Shown: positions 1 through 11,464, counted from the stretch's first letter. The stretch is 64,000 nucleotides of DNA from Lucinisca nassula (GCA_963580285.1 OY757010.1:211452138-211516137); one strand, 5' to 3'. Program-made: numbers and translations. The notes: generated by a model not told the origin, from the letters alone.

Positions 1-110
1 CGCCTCGATGAGGCGATTCTAATGAGTACACACAGCGTACATTTATACTAGAGAACACCGAAAAGATATCCACAATTATCCCCATTATGCCTCCTGGTAT
101 GGGACTAATA
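1..110. repeat. Right half of a hairpin MITE (GTGTGTACTCATTAGAATCGC variant), cut by window edge
   Basis: The window opens inside a palindrome: bases 1-35 match the right arm of the intact palindrome at 32914-32978, and the following bases (to about 110) also match the flank there (cgaaaagttat... cccattatgcc). It is a variant of the CAT-hairpin MITE family seen throughout this window, with AATCGCC in place of AACCGCC in the arm. Confidence 0.7.
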
Positions 111-293
111 GCATCCCTCTGTGGCTCGAACTACCGCTGTCTCGAACAAATTTTCATGGTCCCAAAGTGGTTCGAGCCATCGAAGTTCGACTGTATTCAT
201 TTGATTCACAAACTGCATGACAAATAGTGCTGATACTGATCTAATCTATATGGGTCTTCATGTTAGCAAAAGTGAGGGTTGATAAGGACTAAG

Positions 294-373
294 GATAACT
301 GAATACACTTTCCCTATTTTCCGGTATTACCTGAAGGTAATACCGGAAAATAGGAAAGATGTATTCAGTTATC
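294..373. repeat. 80-bp near-perfect hairpin
   Basis: An inverted repeat whose arms run from GATAACTGAATACA to TGTATTCAGTTATC and meet at ACCTGAAGGT. The arms are about 38 bases each with one or two mismatches and almost no loop. It resembles the palindromic cores of the hairpin MITEs here but I see no second copy in the window. Confidence 0.75.
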
Positions 374-750
374 TTAACCCCTTACCTTAGGAGAGGGATT
401 TCTGTTTACCTTCCTATGAACTAAATCGTTTCAGGGTTCTTATTTTAAAGATAATTATTTGCATCTTAGAAGCAAATGTCACCCTTTAAGATTCAGATCC
501 CTCGAAAGTTAGGGGAAATACATTCATGACTCCCCCCCGCCCACCATATGCCCCCTGAAGATGAATCAATTCCCTTAAACAATTCCTCACGTGTACTTAC
601 CAGAAACTACGATGATAATGACCAGGAACAACATTTTGCACAAGTGGTTCGGAAAAGCCTAAATAAATAAGAGTTGAATGTTAGAATCTTGCATCGAAAA
701 TGACAATATCATTAACTAGTCATCAAAACACTAAGAGTACTGGCGGATCG
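374..750. other. No recognised feature
   Basis: A/T-rich sequence without a long open frame, recognised repeat or RNA gene. Confidence 0.5.
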
Positions 751-1040
751 CGGCTCCAGCCCATCGGGGCTTGAAGAATGAAGATGGGCTGCACGATGCT
801 TCCACGTAAAGCTGAAACCGACCCGCACACGATTACTGGTAAACCGCATAGATGGTCTAAGCCTGCCCAGGCAAAGCGGTACGAGTCGGACCGTCCATGC
901 CCCCTATGATTTCAATTGGCGGCAGGGCTTGAGACGTCATTTCACCTCAATGTTGGATAAAAGTCCCACAAAATTGGAAGCAATGTCTCCAAAATGACCT
1001 ATACGGGGACGTTAAACCTCAAATCAAACAAAAACTGGTT
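751..1040 (+). mobile_element. SINE-A retroposon copy
   Basis: SINE-A is a roughly 300-bp dispersed family found about fifteen times here. It starts with CCCGCCCATCGGGGCTTGAA, contains GATGCTTCCACGCAGAGCTG and CTCAATGTCGGGTAAAAGTC, and ends GACGTTAAACCTCAAATCAA followed by a CAAA-rich tail. This copy is nearly full length. The CAAA tail, 5' truncation of some copies and 7-14 bp target duplications at others show LINE-mediated retroposition. I see no convincing pol III A/B boxes in the head, so its origin is open. Confidence 0.85.
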
Positions 1041-2186
1041 GGTCGATTGTCTCTGTGTCTGAGAGATGGTCCTGAATAGAGAAGTAAACTGTTTCTTTTA
1101 ACCTTTAAGTAGTCCTGGACCGAAAATTAAACTGTTCCATTTATAACCCTTAGATTCCAATTTTAAGCAAACAGTTTAGAGCCTGATCAGACGCCGTATT
1201 CTGTGATGTCTGATATGGGTCTGTGCTGTTTCCCAAACCTGTCCAGATTCTATAGATAACCTTCTCAAGCAACACTCACACCTCACAGCGGGTATTTTCT
1301 ATAAATAATCGTTATTCCGACAAGTCAGTGATAGACACGTGGACTTTAGCGTTGAAGAGCTTTTATGCTTTTATTACTTAGGGTCGACCAGACAATCGAC
1401 CCAATAAAACCAGATTGCTAGTCTAAGTCTTCTCTGTTAGAGTCCAGTTTCACAATGGTAGTGATTGAGAAAAAAAGGAAGAAAATATCCAGGGTTGTGG
1501 ATGAAACAACAGAACAGGAATGGTCAATGCTAGAAACCATACCAGAGTACATATTATATTCCTGCAAGTTTGGTTAGAATCTATCCAAAGCTTTCATTGA
1601 CAAAAATGATGCGTTTACGTTGTTGCCCAAACGATATATTCCTATAGCTTTATTATTTAAAAAGATATTTATTTATTCATTTTTCATTTGTTTTATCTAT
1701 TCAGCAACTTTTGTCATCATAATAATACATATACATTTTTGACAAAACATTCAATCACAAATGGAGATGATGAGAATTAAGGATTCATTTTGCAAATAAA
1801 TAAATAAATAAATAGATATTAAGACAGTGTCAAAGCAGCGTTTAATCAGCGTTTTCCCTGTTTGCTAAATCACCAAAAATGCCGCCCGAGATCAGGGTCT
1901 ACACTTTTGTGAGAAGCCAGTATTTTAAATAGAACTGCAACAAACAAAAATAATATAGATGTTGTATTAAGTCTCACCTCATGAGAAAGGAAAATATGTA
2001 CTAAACAAAACACACAACGAGTTTGAAATGGACCATTCAACGTTATCGAGTGGAATACGTATATAGGTCCAGATGTCATATGAAAAGAGCCTGTTTTCAA
2101 TCAATGTTTTGTTAAAATGGCGATGTGCGAAAGTTAACAAACACAAGAAACCACGACGCCCTAACTGCTCACTTGAGTCTTAAGCC
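1041..2186. other. Mostly unrecognised; degenerate hairpin remnant and (AAAT)n
   Basis: Bases 1178-1245 hold a worn copy of the TTAA-MITE hairpin (GATCAGACGCCG paired with a damaged right arm). An (AAAT)n run lies at 1795-1815. GGGTCGACCAGACAATCGACCC at 1381-1402 is a small inverted repeat. A 76-codon minus-strand frame at 1870-2100 has no recognisable domain. Confidence 0.4.
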
Positions 2187-2469
2187 CATCAGGTCAACAA
2201 GTCCGTGTAATGAACACCCCTCTACACCCTACTTTATGTAGAGAAACGTGGGGTTTTTGGAGGTATCAATTATTTTCCTAATTTGGGCCAAATAATATAG
2301 ATTGTGAGTACTCACTAGAGCCGCCTCATTGAGGTGGTTTTAACGAGTACCCAAAATCTATATTTGGACCAACAATAAGAAAAATATGAAACAGTTTAAC
2401 CGGAAAATGCTATTTTTGAGAGATATGAAAAAAAATGACATTTTAGCATACGTGTGTGTTATCGTTATG
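2187..2469 (+). mobile_element. CAT-hairpin MITE
   Basis: CAT-hairpin MITEs are about 280 bp. They start CATCACGTGAACAAGTCCGT, end GTGTGTTATCGTAATG (imperfect inverted ends) and carry a ~60-bp central palindrome with GTACTCGTTAGAACCGCC arms. Flanking the palindrome are AAACCCCACTTTATAT on one side and ATAAGAAAAATAT on the other. This copy is diverged, and its palindrome at 2300-2362 has several arm mismatches. No transposase is encoded. Confidence 0.8.
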
Positions 2470-3269
2470 CAACGAATACACGTTCAGGGGAGATCTCTCT
2501 TTCAGTATTAATTAAGTGCCCTAATTCTAGCCCTATCCTAGGGGTTGTTTGGGTGAGGCAAATGTGTAGTTCGGGTCACTGGGGCGTCCAACTAATACTT
2601 GCTTACAGTTGATCAAGCAGCAGGAAAAGTATTGTTGTTTTTTGTTCTGTTTCTACATTTCCATTTGTTTTCTTTTTCTTCCCCGTCCATCATTTTCATC
2701 TCCTTTACTATCTGTTATATCTCTTTTCTCTCTTTCTCTGTGAGACGTCACAAATGATCCACAAGGGTTGGCGGGTCCTTAAGTCCCGACACAATCAATC
2801 AGTCAAAACCTTTGCTCTGATGAATAAATTACGAGTGATTTTGCCACAACCATTTTATGCCTATCAGTTAATCAAATTACTTTAAATGATGTATACACAA
2901 GTTGAATGACAAACTAATGTAGACCACTTCAGAAGCCGTCTGACTAGGATCTAAATTTTTGTAAATGGGGCGGATTTCGTGTTCAGCAAGACAAGAGTTA
3001 ATAGGGGCCACAGGTAAACTATTTTCTTTCTGAATAGTCCATATTTTTTCAATGATTCAGCCACAAATGGAACTGCCTTCTGCTCATAACAGTTCACTCC
3101 CTCTGAAATACCACTGACCCGAAAATCGCGGTTCGCTTTTTAGGACAAACAAGGCAACATTCTGCGTAGGAAACTGATAGTTAAGAAAAAATGTCAGTCC
3201 CTGTGGTAAGATGATGGTCCCTATACTGGCTCAGAAGGTAGGAAACATGCCGATAGCTAGACATTAACC
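2470..3269. other. No gene; weak TTAA-MITE trace
   Basis: At 2905-3001 there is a degenerate relative of the TTAA MITE with CCTTGTCCTGCTGA ends: it retains AATGTAGACC, the AGCCGTCTGACTAGGATCTA arm and a terminal AGCAAGACAAGAGTTAA. The rest shows pyrimidine-rich tracts but nothing I can name. Confidence 0.4.
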
Positions 3270-3372
3270 CAAAAATGCCTAGCGGCCCATTTGTGAGGCA
3301 TTGGCAAACACTGTAGACCCATATGAGACGAAGATGCGACGTCTGATCCTTGTCTGCAGTGTTTGTTGAAAG
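3270..3372. mobile_element. TTAA-hairpin MITE fragment
   Basis: Contains the conserved hairpin unit: TTGGCAAACACTGTAGACCC, a degenerate palindrome around GATGCGACGTCTGATC, then CTGCAGTGTTTG. The outer ends of the element are not visible. Confidence 0.6.
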
Positions 3373-4188
3373 TACAAACATTTTTGGGTCGATCGGTTTA
3401 CGATCGACCCTAATTTACTAAATGGCCAAACGGAATTCATGCAGTTGTCCACGTGACCATCACTGATTTGGGAAAACCATTATTATGTTTTATTAATAGA
3501 ACTTGAAACGTTGCGCTATTTTTATCGATGCAACAAGAGCTATCTATAGAGTCTTGTCAGGAATCGTGTGCTGGATAATACCCAGATCAGACGCCGCGGA
3601 ATGTGGCGTCTGATCAGCAGGTTGCACAGGAATTTCACTGTTTGCTTAAATAGTGGCGTTTGAGGGTTAAACGAAACAGTATAAGAATGCCAGGTTGCTC
3701 ACGTAATGAAAGAAAACAATATCTTAATCCAGGCCACGATGTCACGTGACGTCTATTATTTATAAAACTTTTACACAAATGTATGCCAAGTCGAGTAAAA
3801 ATAGACTTTTCGAGCTCCTGCTAAGAACTTAATTTTAGAACCATGAAATGCAAAAATGTAGGTGGTACCGTTATTAGACATAAGGGTAGACCAAGATCGG
3901 ATATAGAGTACATTGCTTCTGATCAGGTCGGCACTGTTCGCCATATGTATGCAACAACAGTTTTGAACATGATTCAGGGCTATACGCAGACTCTGAAAAG
4001 AGGCGGGTTGAGGATGCGAATTTCAGGTATTTTGCAGAAGGTGAAAAACTGTATGAATCTGAAATAATTTCCAAAAGATGGGAGGGGGCTGCGTTTGTAC
4101 CCTCCCCACTCTGTTGAACAAAATCCAAGTACTATCCTAAGACGTCAGAGCGCAGCGTTAGAAGAAAATTCTGGACTTTGCTCGTTTG
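3373..4188. other. No gene; small inverted repeats
   Basis: GGGTCGATCGGTTTACGATCGACCC at 3387-3411 and a half-worn TTAA-MITE hairpin at 3585-3625 (CAGATCAGACGCCGCGGAAT) are present. Overlapping 74- and 84-codon frames on opposite strands at 3843-4128 have no start context or domain and I do not call them genes. Confidence 0.4.
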
Positions 4189-4328
4189 TTTGATTTAAGG
4201 TTTAACGTCCCCGTCAACACTGTATAGGTCATTTGGAGACGTTGCTTCCAGTGTTACGGGACTTTCAGCTCTGCGTGGAAGCATCATGCAGCCCATCTAT
4301 TTATTCAAGCCCCGATGGATGGGGCGGG
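4189..4328 (-). mobile_element. SINE-A copy with internal deletion
   Basis: Reverse-complement SINE-A: the tail (TTTAACGTCCCCGTCAACAC) and the head (CTCTGCGTGGAAGCATCATG, AAGCCCCGATGG) are joined with about 150 middle bases missing. The deletion runs from the GGGACTTT near the tail to CAGCTCTGCG. Confidence 0.8.
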
Positions 4329-4344
4329 TGAACTGTGCTCGTAC

Positions 4345-4600
4345 ACTTGGGCATTGGCAAACAGAATCTACATAATCAGACGCCACATAACGCGATGTCT
4401 GATCAGCTCTACTGTGCTTGCTTAAAGTTAAACGAACAGTTCGATTCTCAGCTCAGGACTATTTTCCCTACCTACACTCAGAGACGATCGACTCACCAGT
4501 ACTCCCAGTGCTTTGATTGTAAAACTAACCATAAACAAAACAAACCTGACACCCCTATAATTGGAAATGTACCACTCCAAACCTACTGTCATATAAGGAT
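4345..4600. mobile_element. TTAA-hairpin MITE, degenerate
   Basis: Carries GGCATTGGCAAACAGAATCT, the palindrome CAGACGCCACATAACGCGATGTCTG, and the side block CAAACCTGACACCCCTATAA that other copies (7.2 kb, 32.4 kb) also carry. Terminal repeats are worn. Confidence 0.65.
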
Positions 4601-4620
4601 TCCTTGCTATCTGTCCTGAT

Positions 4621-5147
4621 GAGCTATCAAGTTGTGGAAGCCATTCCAGACCTTATGTAACGTATCAAACATGTAAACAGTGATTATTTGCCGACATTGA
4701 TTGAGTCCTTTCATTCTAATAGACCGGGAAGACACCCTATACAGTGTAGATATACATAAGACGGCTATTAATGAGCCATCTCATCAGAATCTATACCGTT
4801 TTCTAGATTATTCATAATTTGGACTCAACACCAAGTTAAATTGAATGGACGTGTGTAAATTCAAATAGGGAACCGTTCATTTTAGAATCTCCGGGCTGAA
4901 CGGATTAGCACCCGTTTTTAGAAGACGGAATTTCAAATTAAAAAGGCCCGGAAATGCGTTCATTTGAAACTTTCAGTTCATCAATATTACGTTATTTCAG
5001 GATTGTCTCTGATTGTTACAATAAGTTCTAGGACAAATAAACATGTTCCATAATACACGCTGGCTAACAATTATGATCTCGTGCCCATTGTTTGAAAATA
5101 TGAAGTCTACAATGACATTTCAATGACTAAATACCTTTTTTTGTTTG
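4621..5147. other. No recognised feature
   Basis: Single-copy-looking A/T-rich sequence. No frame over 60 codons with a recognisable domain. Confidence 0.4.
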
Positions 5148-5151
5148 CTAT

Positions 5152-5570
5152 TGGTTTTACGGCCCTTTCAACGCCACCCGCTTGTTGCTTGGAGAAATTG
5201 ATTGGGCTGCATGATGCTTCCACGCAGAGCTGAAACCAACCGCACATGAGTACTGGTAACCCGCTAGGAGGTATAAGCCTGCCAGGTAAAGTGATTCAAG
5301 CTGGACCGTCCATGCAGTTAAACCCTTGGTTTCATTGGGCAACAGGTCTTGAGACGTCATTTCATCTCAATATAGGGAAAAAGTCTCACAAATTGGAAGC
5401 AACGTCTCCAAAAGGACCTAAATAGTGTTGACGGGGACGTTTTTAACCTAAACTCAAACAAAACAAAAACAAACAAACGGTCCTTTCAAGATTATTACAC
5501 TTTTATCGAGCCGATCAGAGGTGGGCTAAGTCCGGCGTACCCGGAGAAAAAAATCCTATTTCAATGATAC
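5152..5570 (-). mobile_element. tRNA-SINE-B 3' part, split by SINE-A
   Basis: The reverse-complement tail of tRNA-SINE-B (TTTTACGGCCCTTTCAA at 5155-5171, resuming TCCTTTCAAGATTATTAC at 5481) is interrupted by SINE-A. The body continues through GAGCCGATCAGAGGTGGGC and TACCCGGAGAAAAAA. The tRNA-like head is missing. Confidence 0.75.
5172..5477 (+). mobile_element. SINE-A copy with 12-bp target duplication
   Basis: Near full-length SINE-A flanked by CGGCCCTTTCAA (5160-5171) and CGGTCCTTTCAA (5478-5489), one mismatch. The host is tRNA-SINE-B, so SINE-A moved after tRNA-SINE-B at this site. Confidence 0.85.
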
Positions 5571-5592
5571 ATTTGACCGATAAAACATTATA

Positions 5593-5798
5593 CAGTAAAA
5601 TTCCTATATTAAGACCACCTTTGGAACTGTTCAAAAGTGGTCTTTAAGACCACTTTTGAACAGTCCCAAAAGTAGTCCCTAACCAGAGGACATTGTTTGC
5701 AGAACACACGAAGAAAGAATAACTGCACCCTTCAAAATAAGCTTTTTAGAGCAAAATCTGTCTTAATTTTAGGTGGTCTTAATAGGGGAGTTTTACTT
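5593..5798. mobile_element. TA-MITE-206 (Tc1/mariner-type MITE)
   Basis: Exactly 206 bp between TA dinucleotides. Ends CAGTAAAATTCCTATATTAA and its complement (GGGGAGTTTTACTT) form the terminal inverted repeats. An internal palindrome ACTGTTCAAAAGTGGTCTTT / AAGACCACTTTTGAACAGT is present. TA target sites and CAGT ends are typical of Tc1/mariner derivatives. A second 206-bp copy is at 52596. Confidence 0.85.
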
Positions 5799-5835
5799 TA
5801 TTGTGTTTTCGTTGTTTAACGCTTGCTGTTTGTTG

Positions 5836-6045
5836 TTTGTATTTGAGTTTAACGGTCCAGTCAACACTATTCTAGGTCGTTTTTGAGCCGGTTAGTTTAC
5901 CTATCCATACTTTTCCTGGACAGGCTCATATACGTAAGCAGCTAACCAGTAAAGCGCGCATTGTTCGGCCAGAAACTGACAACTGTCCTTCTTGAATCAG
6001 CGAAAGGGAGTGAATGACCGTAGAATAAATGCTGTGCAAATACAA
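5836..6045 (-). mobile_element. SINE-C copy
   Basis: Reverse complement of the element at 46946-47190: GTTTAACGGTCCAGTCAACA tail, GAGCCGGTTAGTTTACCTAT, and CAGAAACTGACAACTGTCCT. SINE-C ends GGGCCGTTAAACTCC plus CAAA repeats, a tail resembling those of SINE-A and the tRNA-SINEs. Confidence 0.7.
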
Positions 6046-6087
6046 GTCCTTACTGTGTGCTATATGGCTGCTCATTTTACACTTATA

Positions 6088-6150
6088 CAGTAAAATTCCG
6101 CTATTAAGACCACCTTAAATTAAGACTAATTCTTCTTTTAAAACATATTT
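6088..6150 (+). mobile_element. TA-MITE-206 left end, truncated
   Basis: CAGTAAAATTCCGCTATTAA followed by GACCACCTTAAATTAAGACT. It matches the start of the copy at 52596 and stops within 60 bases. Confidence 0.75.
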
Positions 6151-6179
6151 GAAAGTTTCGGTTTTGCTTTCTTTGTGTT

Positions 6180-6471
6180 TTTGTTTGTTTGATTTGATTT
6201 TTAACGTCCCCGTCAACACTGTAAAGGTCATTTTGGAGACGTTGCTTCCAATTTTGTGGGACTTTTACCCGACATTGAGATGAAATGACATCTCAAGCCC
6301 TGTCGCCCAATGAAACCAATAGGGTTTATTAGCATTGACGGTCCGCCTCACACCGCGGTTCATGGACAGGCTTAGATCCTCTAAGCGGTTTACAGTGTGC
6401 GGGTCGGATTCAGCTCTGCGTGGGAGCATCATGCAGCCCATATATTTCTTCAAGCCCTATGGGCGGGGGCC
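6180..6471 (-). mobile_element. SINE-A copy, near full length
   Basis: Tail TTTTTAACGTCCCCGTCAAC at the left, head CAAGCCCTATGGGCGGGGGC at the right. Two overlapping frames on opposite strands (6265-6535) are by-products of this repeat. Confidence 0.85.
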
Positions 6472-6633
6472 GTCTTTGTGTTTGGACACCCAGTGTCCTA
6501 GACCAGTAAGACACCTACTTTGGGGCTGTGAATGACGCCAAGGTGGGAAACTGTGATGAGTATATTCACATCGAACTTTTCGAATTAGCTCCCTTAACAT
6601 CACATAATATCGGAAACATGATTGTAAGGGTCC

Positions 6634-6826
6634 CCGCCCATCGGGGCTTTGAGAAATAGATTGGGCTACAAGATGCTTCCCAGCAGAGCTGAAACCGGCC
6701 GCAGATTAGTACTGGTAAATCGCTTAGAAGGTCAAAGCCTGCCCAGGCACAGTGGTGCGAGCCTGACCGCCCCTATATATAAACCCTTTTTGTTGGGTCA
6801 GGGTTTGCGACGTCATTTCAACTAAA
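6634..6826 (+). mobile_element. SINE-A copy lacking its 3' end
   Basis: Starts CCCCGCCCATCGGGGCTTTG and stops at CTAAATGTCG, where another repeat begins. A missing 3' end cannot come from target-primed reverse transcription, so this is a later rearrangement or insertion breakpoint. Confidence 0.8.
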
Positions 6827-6985
6827 TGTCGCCACACATTCCATTGACACCAGCTTTAGTGACGTTGGATATGTTCTTTACAAGGGTTTGGATTGAAAAG
6901 TTTTTCTATACCAAATTAACTAGTTTTTGGCCAATTAGGCCTCATCAGTGACACTCAAATATTTTCAAACCAGGTAAGCCTGGTA
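6827..6985 (+). repeat. R38 repeat fragment
   Basis: Matches the 38.7-kb repeat: CCACACATTCC, CACCAGCTTTAGTGACGTTG, AACTAGTTTTTGGCCAATTA, GCCTCATCAGTGACACTCAA. The internal order is rearranged relative to full units. Confidence 0.65.
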
Positions 6986-7094
6986 TACTGAAATCATCAT
7001 TGTACTTAATATGCTTGATATGGCTTGCAGGTGAATGAGGGAACTCCAGTGCGGCTGCGGTGTTACTTCACAAGTGAGCCTCCTGCATGTTTAA

Positions 7095-7296
7095 CCCATT
7101 CTGGCAATACCAGAAACCCTACCTTGGCAAACAGTGCAGGCCCAGATCAGACGCCGCAAAACGCGGCGTCTGTTCAGGGCCTACACTGTTTGCCAAAAAT
7201 TAAGCAATTTTCCCAATCAGTTTAAAAAAAAACAAACCTGACACCCCTTAATTTTGAAATATATAAGCAGGCAGATTCAATTTGGTTCAAAAAGGG
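7095..7296. mobile_element. TTAA-hairpin MITE, complete
   Basis: 202 bp flanked by TTAA on both sides (7091-7094, 7297-7300). It starts CCCATTCTGGCAATACCAG and ends AAAAAGGG. The central palindrome is GATCAGACGCCGCAAAACGC GGCGTCTG within the conserved AACAGTGCAGGCC / GGCCTACACTGTTTGCC frame. TTAA target sites with CCC ends suggest mobilisation by a piggyBac-type transposase. A 66-codon frame at 7025 translates this hairpin and is not a gene. Confidence 0.8.
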
Positions 7297-7300
7297 TTAA

Positions 7301-7873
7301 TGTTCATATTCCCGAGGTGTACTTCTGTTTGCGGCAGTATGTCATGTCAGGCAAAGGACAGGGTATGGATCAGGAAGAACTGTGGAATTTCTCTGAATAT
7401 TTGCCTAAAATATAGATTCAAACCTCAATGAGCCTGTTTTAATGAGTACCCACGCCCTGTGTTTCAGAGCAGAATGAAAAAAATCCCTAAATAAAGCATT
7501 TTTCAGGTGCCGTCATCGCCTCAATTTATCCCCGATTTCTACCGCTGCATTAGTATCCTGCCAAAATATTCATCATTTCATGAGAAACATAAGTGCATCT
7601 GATAATATTGCAATGGGAAATTATTTTTTATTATCATATGCAGATTTAACATTTCATTTTGATAAGCTATATTTCATCCCGGTTCCCATCGCTGGTCCAG
7701 TCCGATCAGGAGCTGGCTCGGTGAGACACAGCGGTCGGGATGGTCTTCCTTTTATTGTCATGTAATATAGATTTCCTTGGGCTAAAATTTTGCGTGCCAC
7801 AAATTGCACGTGCGTCCAGCGAAGACTCAGATTTGCTGCGAGCTTATAGCATAAAACAGGAAATAACATTTTT
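7301..7873. other. No recognised feature
   Basis: No long frame or repeat I can name. A weak trace of the CAT-hairpin flank (AATGAGCCTGTTTTAATGAG, 7428-7447) is present. Confidence 0.35.
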
Positions 7874-10418
7874 AGCTCACCTGGGCCGAAGGCTCCATGG
7901 GAGCTTATAGTATGGCTGGTCGTCCGCCGTCGGTCGTCCGTCGTCTGTCCGTCACCACCTTCGACCAGTTATATCTCGCTGCACGCTGATCTCAATCATT
8001 TCTTATCTTTAGCATGCCTTGGATGGGGCAACGAAGACTTTAGCTTTTTATCAAAATTGAATAAAAACTATGGTTGCTATGGCAAACCCAATGTCCCGTA
8101 GACTTACAATGGGAAAATGCTTTTCATCACCGTACCGCCTTCAGTTTTGACCGGATCTTTCTGAAACTTATATGTAAGGTGCATGGCTGGGGATAAAAAC
8201 TCGAATGAGTTCGAAAACCTGCCAAGTCGTTCTATTTATCATAGAGTTACGTCCCTTTGATTGCTGGAAATGCCGATTTTTGACAGTCATCACTGTAGCC
8301 CCTTCAGTTTTGATCGGATCTTTCTGAAACTTATATGTCAGGTGGCTGGGAATAAAAACTCGAATGAGTTCGTCGAAAACCGGCCAAGTCGGCCCATTTA
8401 TCATAGAGTTACGTCCCTTTGATTGCTGAAAATGCCGATTTTTGACCTTGTAAGGTGGCTGAGGATAAAAACTTGGATGAGTTCGAAAACCGGCCAAGTC
8501 GGCCCATTTATCATGGAGTTACATCCCTTTGATTGCTGAAAATGCTGATTTTTGACCTTGTCATCACCGTATCACCTTCAGTTTTGATCAGATCTTTCTG
8601 AAACTTATATGAAAGGTGGCTGTGGATAAAAATAGGATGAGTTCGAATAAGGGCCTAAGTCGGCCCATTTATCATAGAGTTACGTCCATTTGATTTCTGA
8701 AAATGCTGACTTTTGACATGGTCATCACCGTAGCCCCTTCAGTTTTGATCGGATCTTTCTGAAACTTATATGTAAGGTGGCTGGGGATAAAAACTTGGAT
8801 GAGTTCGAAAATCGACCAAGTTGGCCTATTTATCATAGAGTTACATCCCTTTGATCGCTGAAAATGCCGATTTTGACCTTGTCATCTACGTAGCCCCTTC
8901 CGCTTTGATTGGATCTTCTTGAAACTTAAGTACAAGTAAGTCAAGGTTAAAAGCTTGGATGAGTTTGCAAACTAGCGATGTGGGTCGATTACTGACAGAG
9001 TTATGTCCCCTCCTTTGCTGAAAATGCTCATTTTTGACCTTGCCATCACCGTAGCCCCTTCAGTTTTGATTGGATCTTTTTGAAACTTACAAACAAGTAA
9101 GTAAGGGATAAAAGCTCGGATGATTTAAAAAAACTGACGAGATTGGCTCTTCTATTGTAGAGTTACGTCCCCTTTACTGCTGAAAATGCCTATTTTTGAC
9201 CTTGTCATCACCATATCCCCTTCAGTTTTCATCGGTTCTTTTTGTAACTTACATGTTAGTAAGTAAGAACCTTGGCTGAGTTCAAAAATTGGCGAGGTCG
9301 GCCTATGTTTCGGAGAGTTATGTCCCCCTTTATTTTAGTTGATTATAGAAAATGTCTATTTTTGACCTTGTCATCACCGTAGCCCCTTCAGTTTTGATCA
9401 GTCTTGAAACTTACAAACAAGCAAGTCAGGGGTAAACGCTCGGAGGAGTTCTTAAACTGACGAGGTTGGCTTATTTAACGCAGAATTGCGTCCCTTTTAC
9501 TGCTGAAAATGCCTATTTTTGAACTTGTCATCACCATAGCCCTTTCAGTTTTCATCGGATCGTCTTCAAACTGACATGTGAGTAAGTAACGGGTAAAACC
9601 TCGGCTGAGTTCAAAAATTGGTGAGGTCAGCCTATATTTCTGAGAGATATGTCTCCTCGATTACAGAAATAGCCTGTTGTTTTACCTTGTCATCACCGTA
9701 GCTCCTTCAATTTTATTGGATCTTCTTGAAACTTACATGTTAGTAAGTTAGGGATAAAATGGATGAGTTCGTGAACTGATGAGGTCAGCCTATTTATCAT
9801 AGTGTAACACCCCTTGGATTGCAGAAAATGCCTGTTTTTGACCGTAACTCCTTCAGTTTTCATGGATCTTCTTGAAATTTATATGTTTGTAAGTTAGGGA
9901 TAGAAGCTCAGACAAGTTTGAAAACTAGCAATGCCAGTCAATTAATCATGGAGTTATGCCCCCAGCTTGGCTGAAAATGCTTATTTTCAACCTTGTCATC
10001 ACTGCTGCCCCTTCAGTTTTGATCGGATCTTCATGAAACTTACAAACAAGTAAGTCAGGCAGAAAAGCTCGGAGGAGTTTGAAAACTGGTGAGGTTTGCC
10101 TATTTATCATAGAGCTACATCCCTTCGATTGCAGCAATTAATTGCTTATTTTTGACATTGTAATCACCATAGCTCCTTCAATTTATATTGGATCTTCTTG
10201 AAAGTTACATATAAGCAAGTCGGGGATAAAAGTTTGAATGAGTTTGAAAACCGGTGAGGTCAGCCTATTTATCATAGAGTTCATTGATTGCAGAAAATGC
10301 TTAACGTGTCATCACCTTGTCCTCGCATAAATCCTTCAGTAAAGGTTGGCACTTCCCGAAACTTTGAATCTGTTAGCTCAGGTGAGCGATATAGGACCAT
10401 CTTGGTCCTCTTGTTTAA
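7874..10418 (+). mobile_element. 2.5-kb tandem-array element with AGCTCACC...GGTGAGC ends
   Basis: The head AGCTCACCTGGGCCGAAGG, a small stem (GGCTCCATGGGAGC) and GTCCGTCGT microsatellite lead into about 15 diverged monomers of roughly 160 bp. Each monomer contains TTTTTGACCTTGTCATCACC, CCCCTTCAGTTTTGATCGGA and TATTTATCATAGAGTTACGT. The tail is CAGGTGAGCGATATA, then a hairpin GGACCA-TCT-TGGTCC and TCTTGTTT. The layout (subterminal inverted motif, tandem core, microsatellite, 3' hairpin) is that of non-autonomous Helitron-like/Helentron or 'pearl' elements. Apparent frames of 60-109 codons inside are array artefacts. Confidence 0.75.
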
Positions 10419-10982
10419 GATTACCCTATCTGCTAAAAGGAACGGCATATCCAGATAGTTCACTTCAGATCATAATTAATTTGTAAATGCCTCAATTTCT
10501 AACATTTTTTTATTCGAAGACTTGCTTCTTTCAAATTTGTATAGCCATCAGATATGTATTTCGGCTTTACCTTCATTCACAGTTTTGCCTACATCTTTGC
10601 ACTCTTCGTGGATATTAATTCTAACTACGACCTCTTTATGGCATTCAGATTTCTCATGCTTTTTAAATCATGGATTTGCTTCTTTCAAATTTGATAGCTT
10701 TGGCTTTACCTTAAAAGAGTTCATCATACGTTTATCGTTCGCACAAATGCAGTCACAACAGCCAGAACTATCATTTGAATGGAAGTAGGGGAAATCGTCA
10801 CAATCTGTTTCTGAATTCTTCTCCATGTTTTTTTTTTGTTGTTTTTTTTCACACCATATTATCGTTTCGGAAACGTAATATTTCTCGGTTGTTTTTCTTC
10901 GAAAGATTCACTAAGCTTTTCTCCTTTTTCCCCCTTTTTTCACATCGTCACAGTGAGATATAGAAACACTCGCTTATATTTT
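10419..10982. other. No recognised gene; pyrimidine-rich
   Basis: Two overlapping plus-strand frames of 88 and 62 codons (10522-10963) are rich in F, S and L because the strand is T-rich. No domain, no splice context I trust. Confidence 0.35.
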
Positions 10983-11195
10983 TTTTAGGTTTAACGTCCA
11001 TAGGTAATTTTGAAGACATCGTTACCAATTTTGTCGAACTTTTATCCGACATTGAGATGAATGACATCTCAAACCCATTGAACCCAATAGGGTTTATATG
11101 CATGGTCGGTCCGACTCGCACTACTTTACCTGGGCAAGCTTAGAACCTCTATGCAGTTTACCATAACCCATGTGTGGTCGGTTTCACCTCGCTAT
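10983..11195 (-). mobile_element. SINE-A copy, diverged
   Basis: TAGGTTTAACGTCC, then a short deletion, GAAGACATCGTTACCAATTT, and ACCTCTATGCAGTTTACC. The head end is truncated at GTTTCACCTCGC. Confidence 0.75.
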
Positions 11196-11464
11196 AGAAC
11201 AAACTGTTTGATTAGGGTCGTGTTCATTGCATTCTTTTGATTTTACATCCGTTGTATTTTCAGTCACACACGAATCACTTGAAGGGCTAATAATATCCCT
11301 GAGTTTGAATTTAGGTCCCAGATTGACTTCATCCGCGCCTTTAAAGGTGTGAGAACTTAAGATTGCGCTTTCTTTCTGTGTGAGCATTTGTAGAAATTCA
11401 AGCCCGGTGAAAGACATCACGTAAAAACGCATATATAATTCTGACCCCCTGGAACCCCACTTTT

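Noticed and set aside
3843..4128. Pair of overlapping small genes
   Set aside because: Opposite-strand frames of similar length with no domain, flanked by repeats.
8168..8497. 109-codon minus frame with internal repetition
   Set aside because: It reads through tandem monomers (repeated RVFIPSH and GRNSMIN); the repeat explains it.
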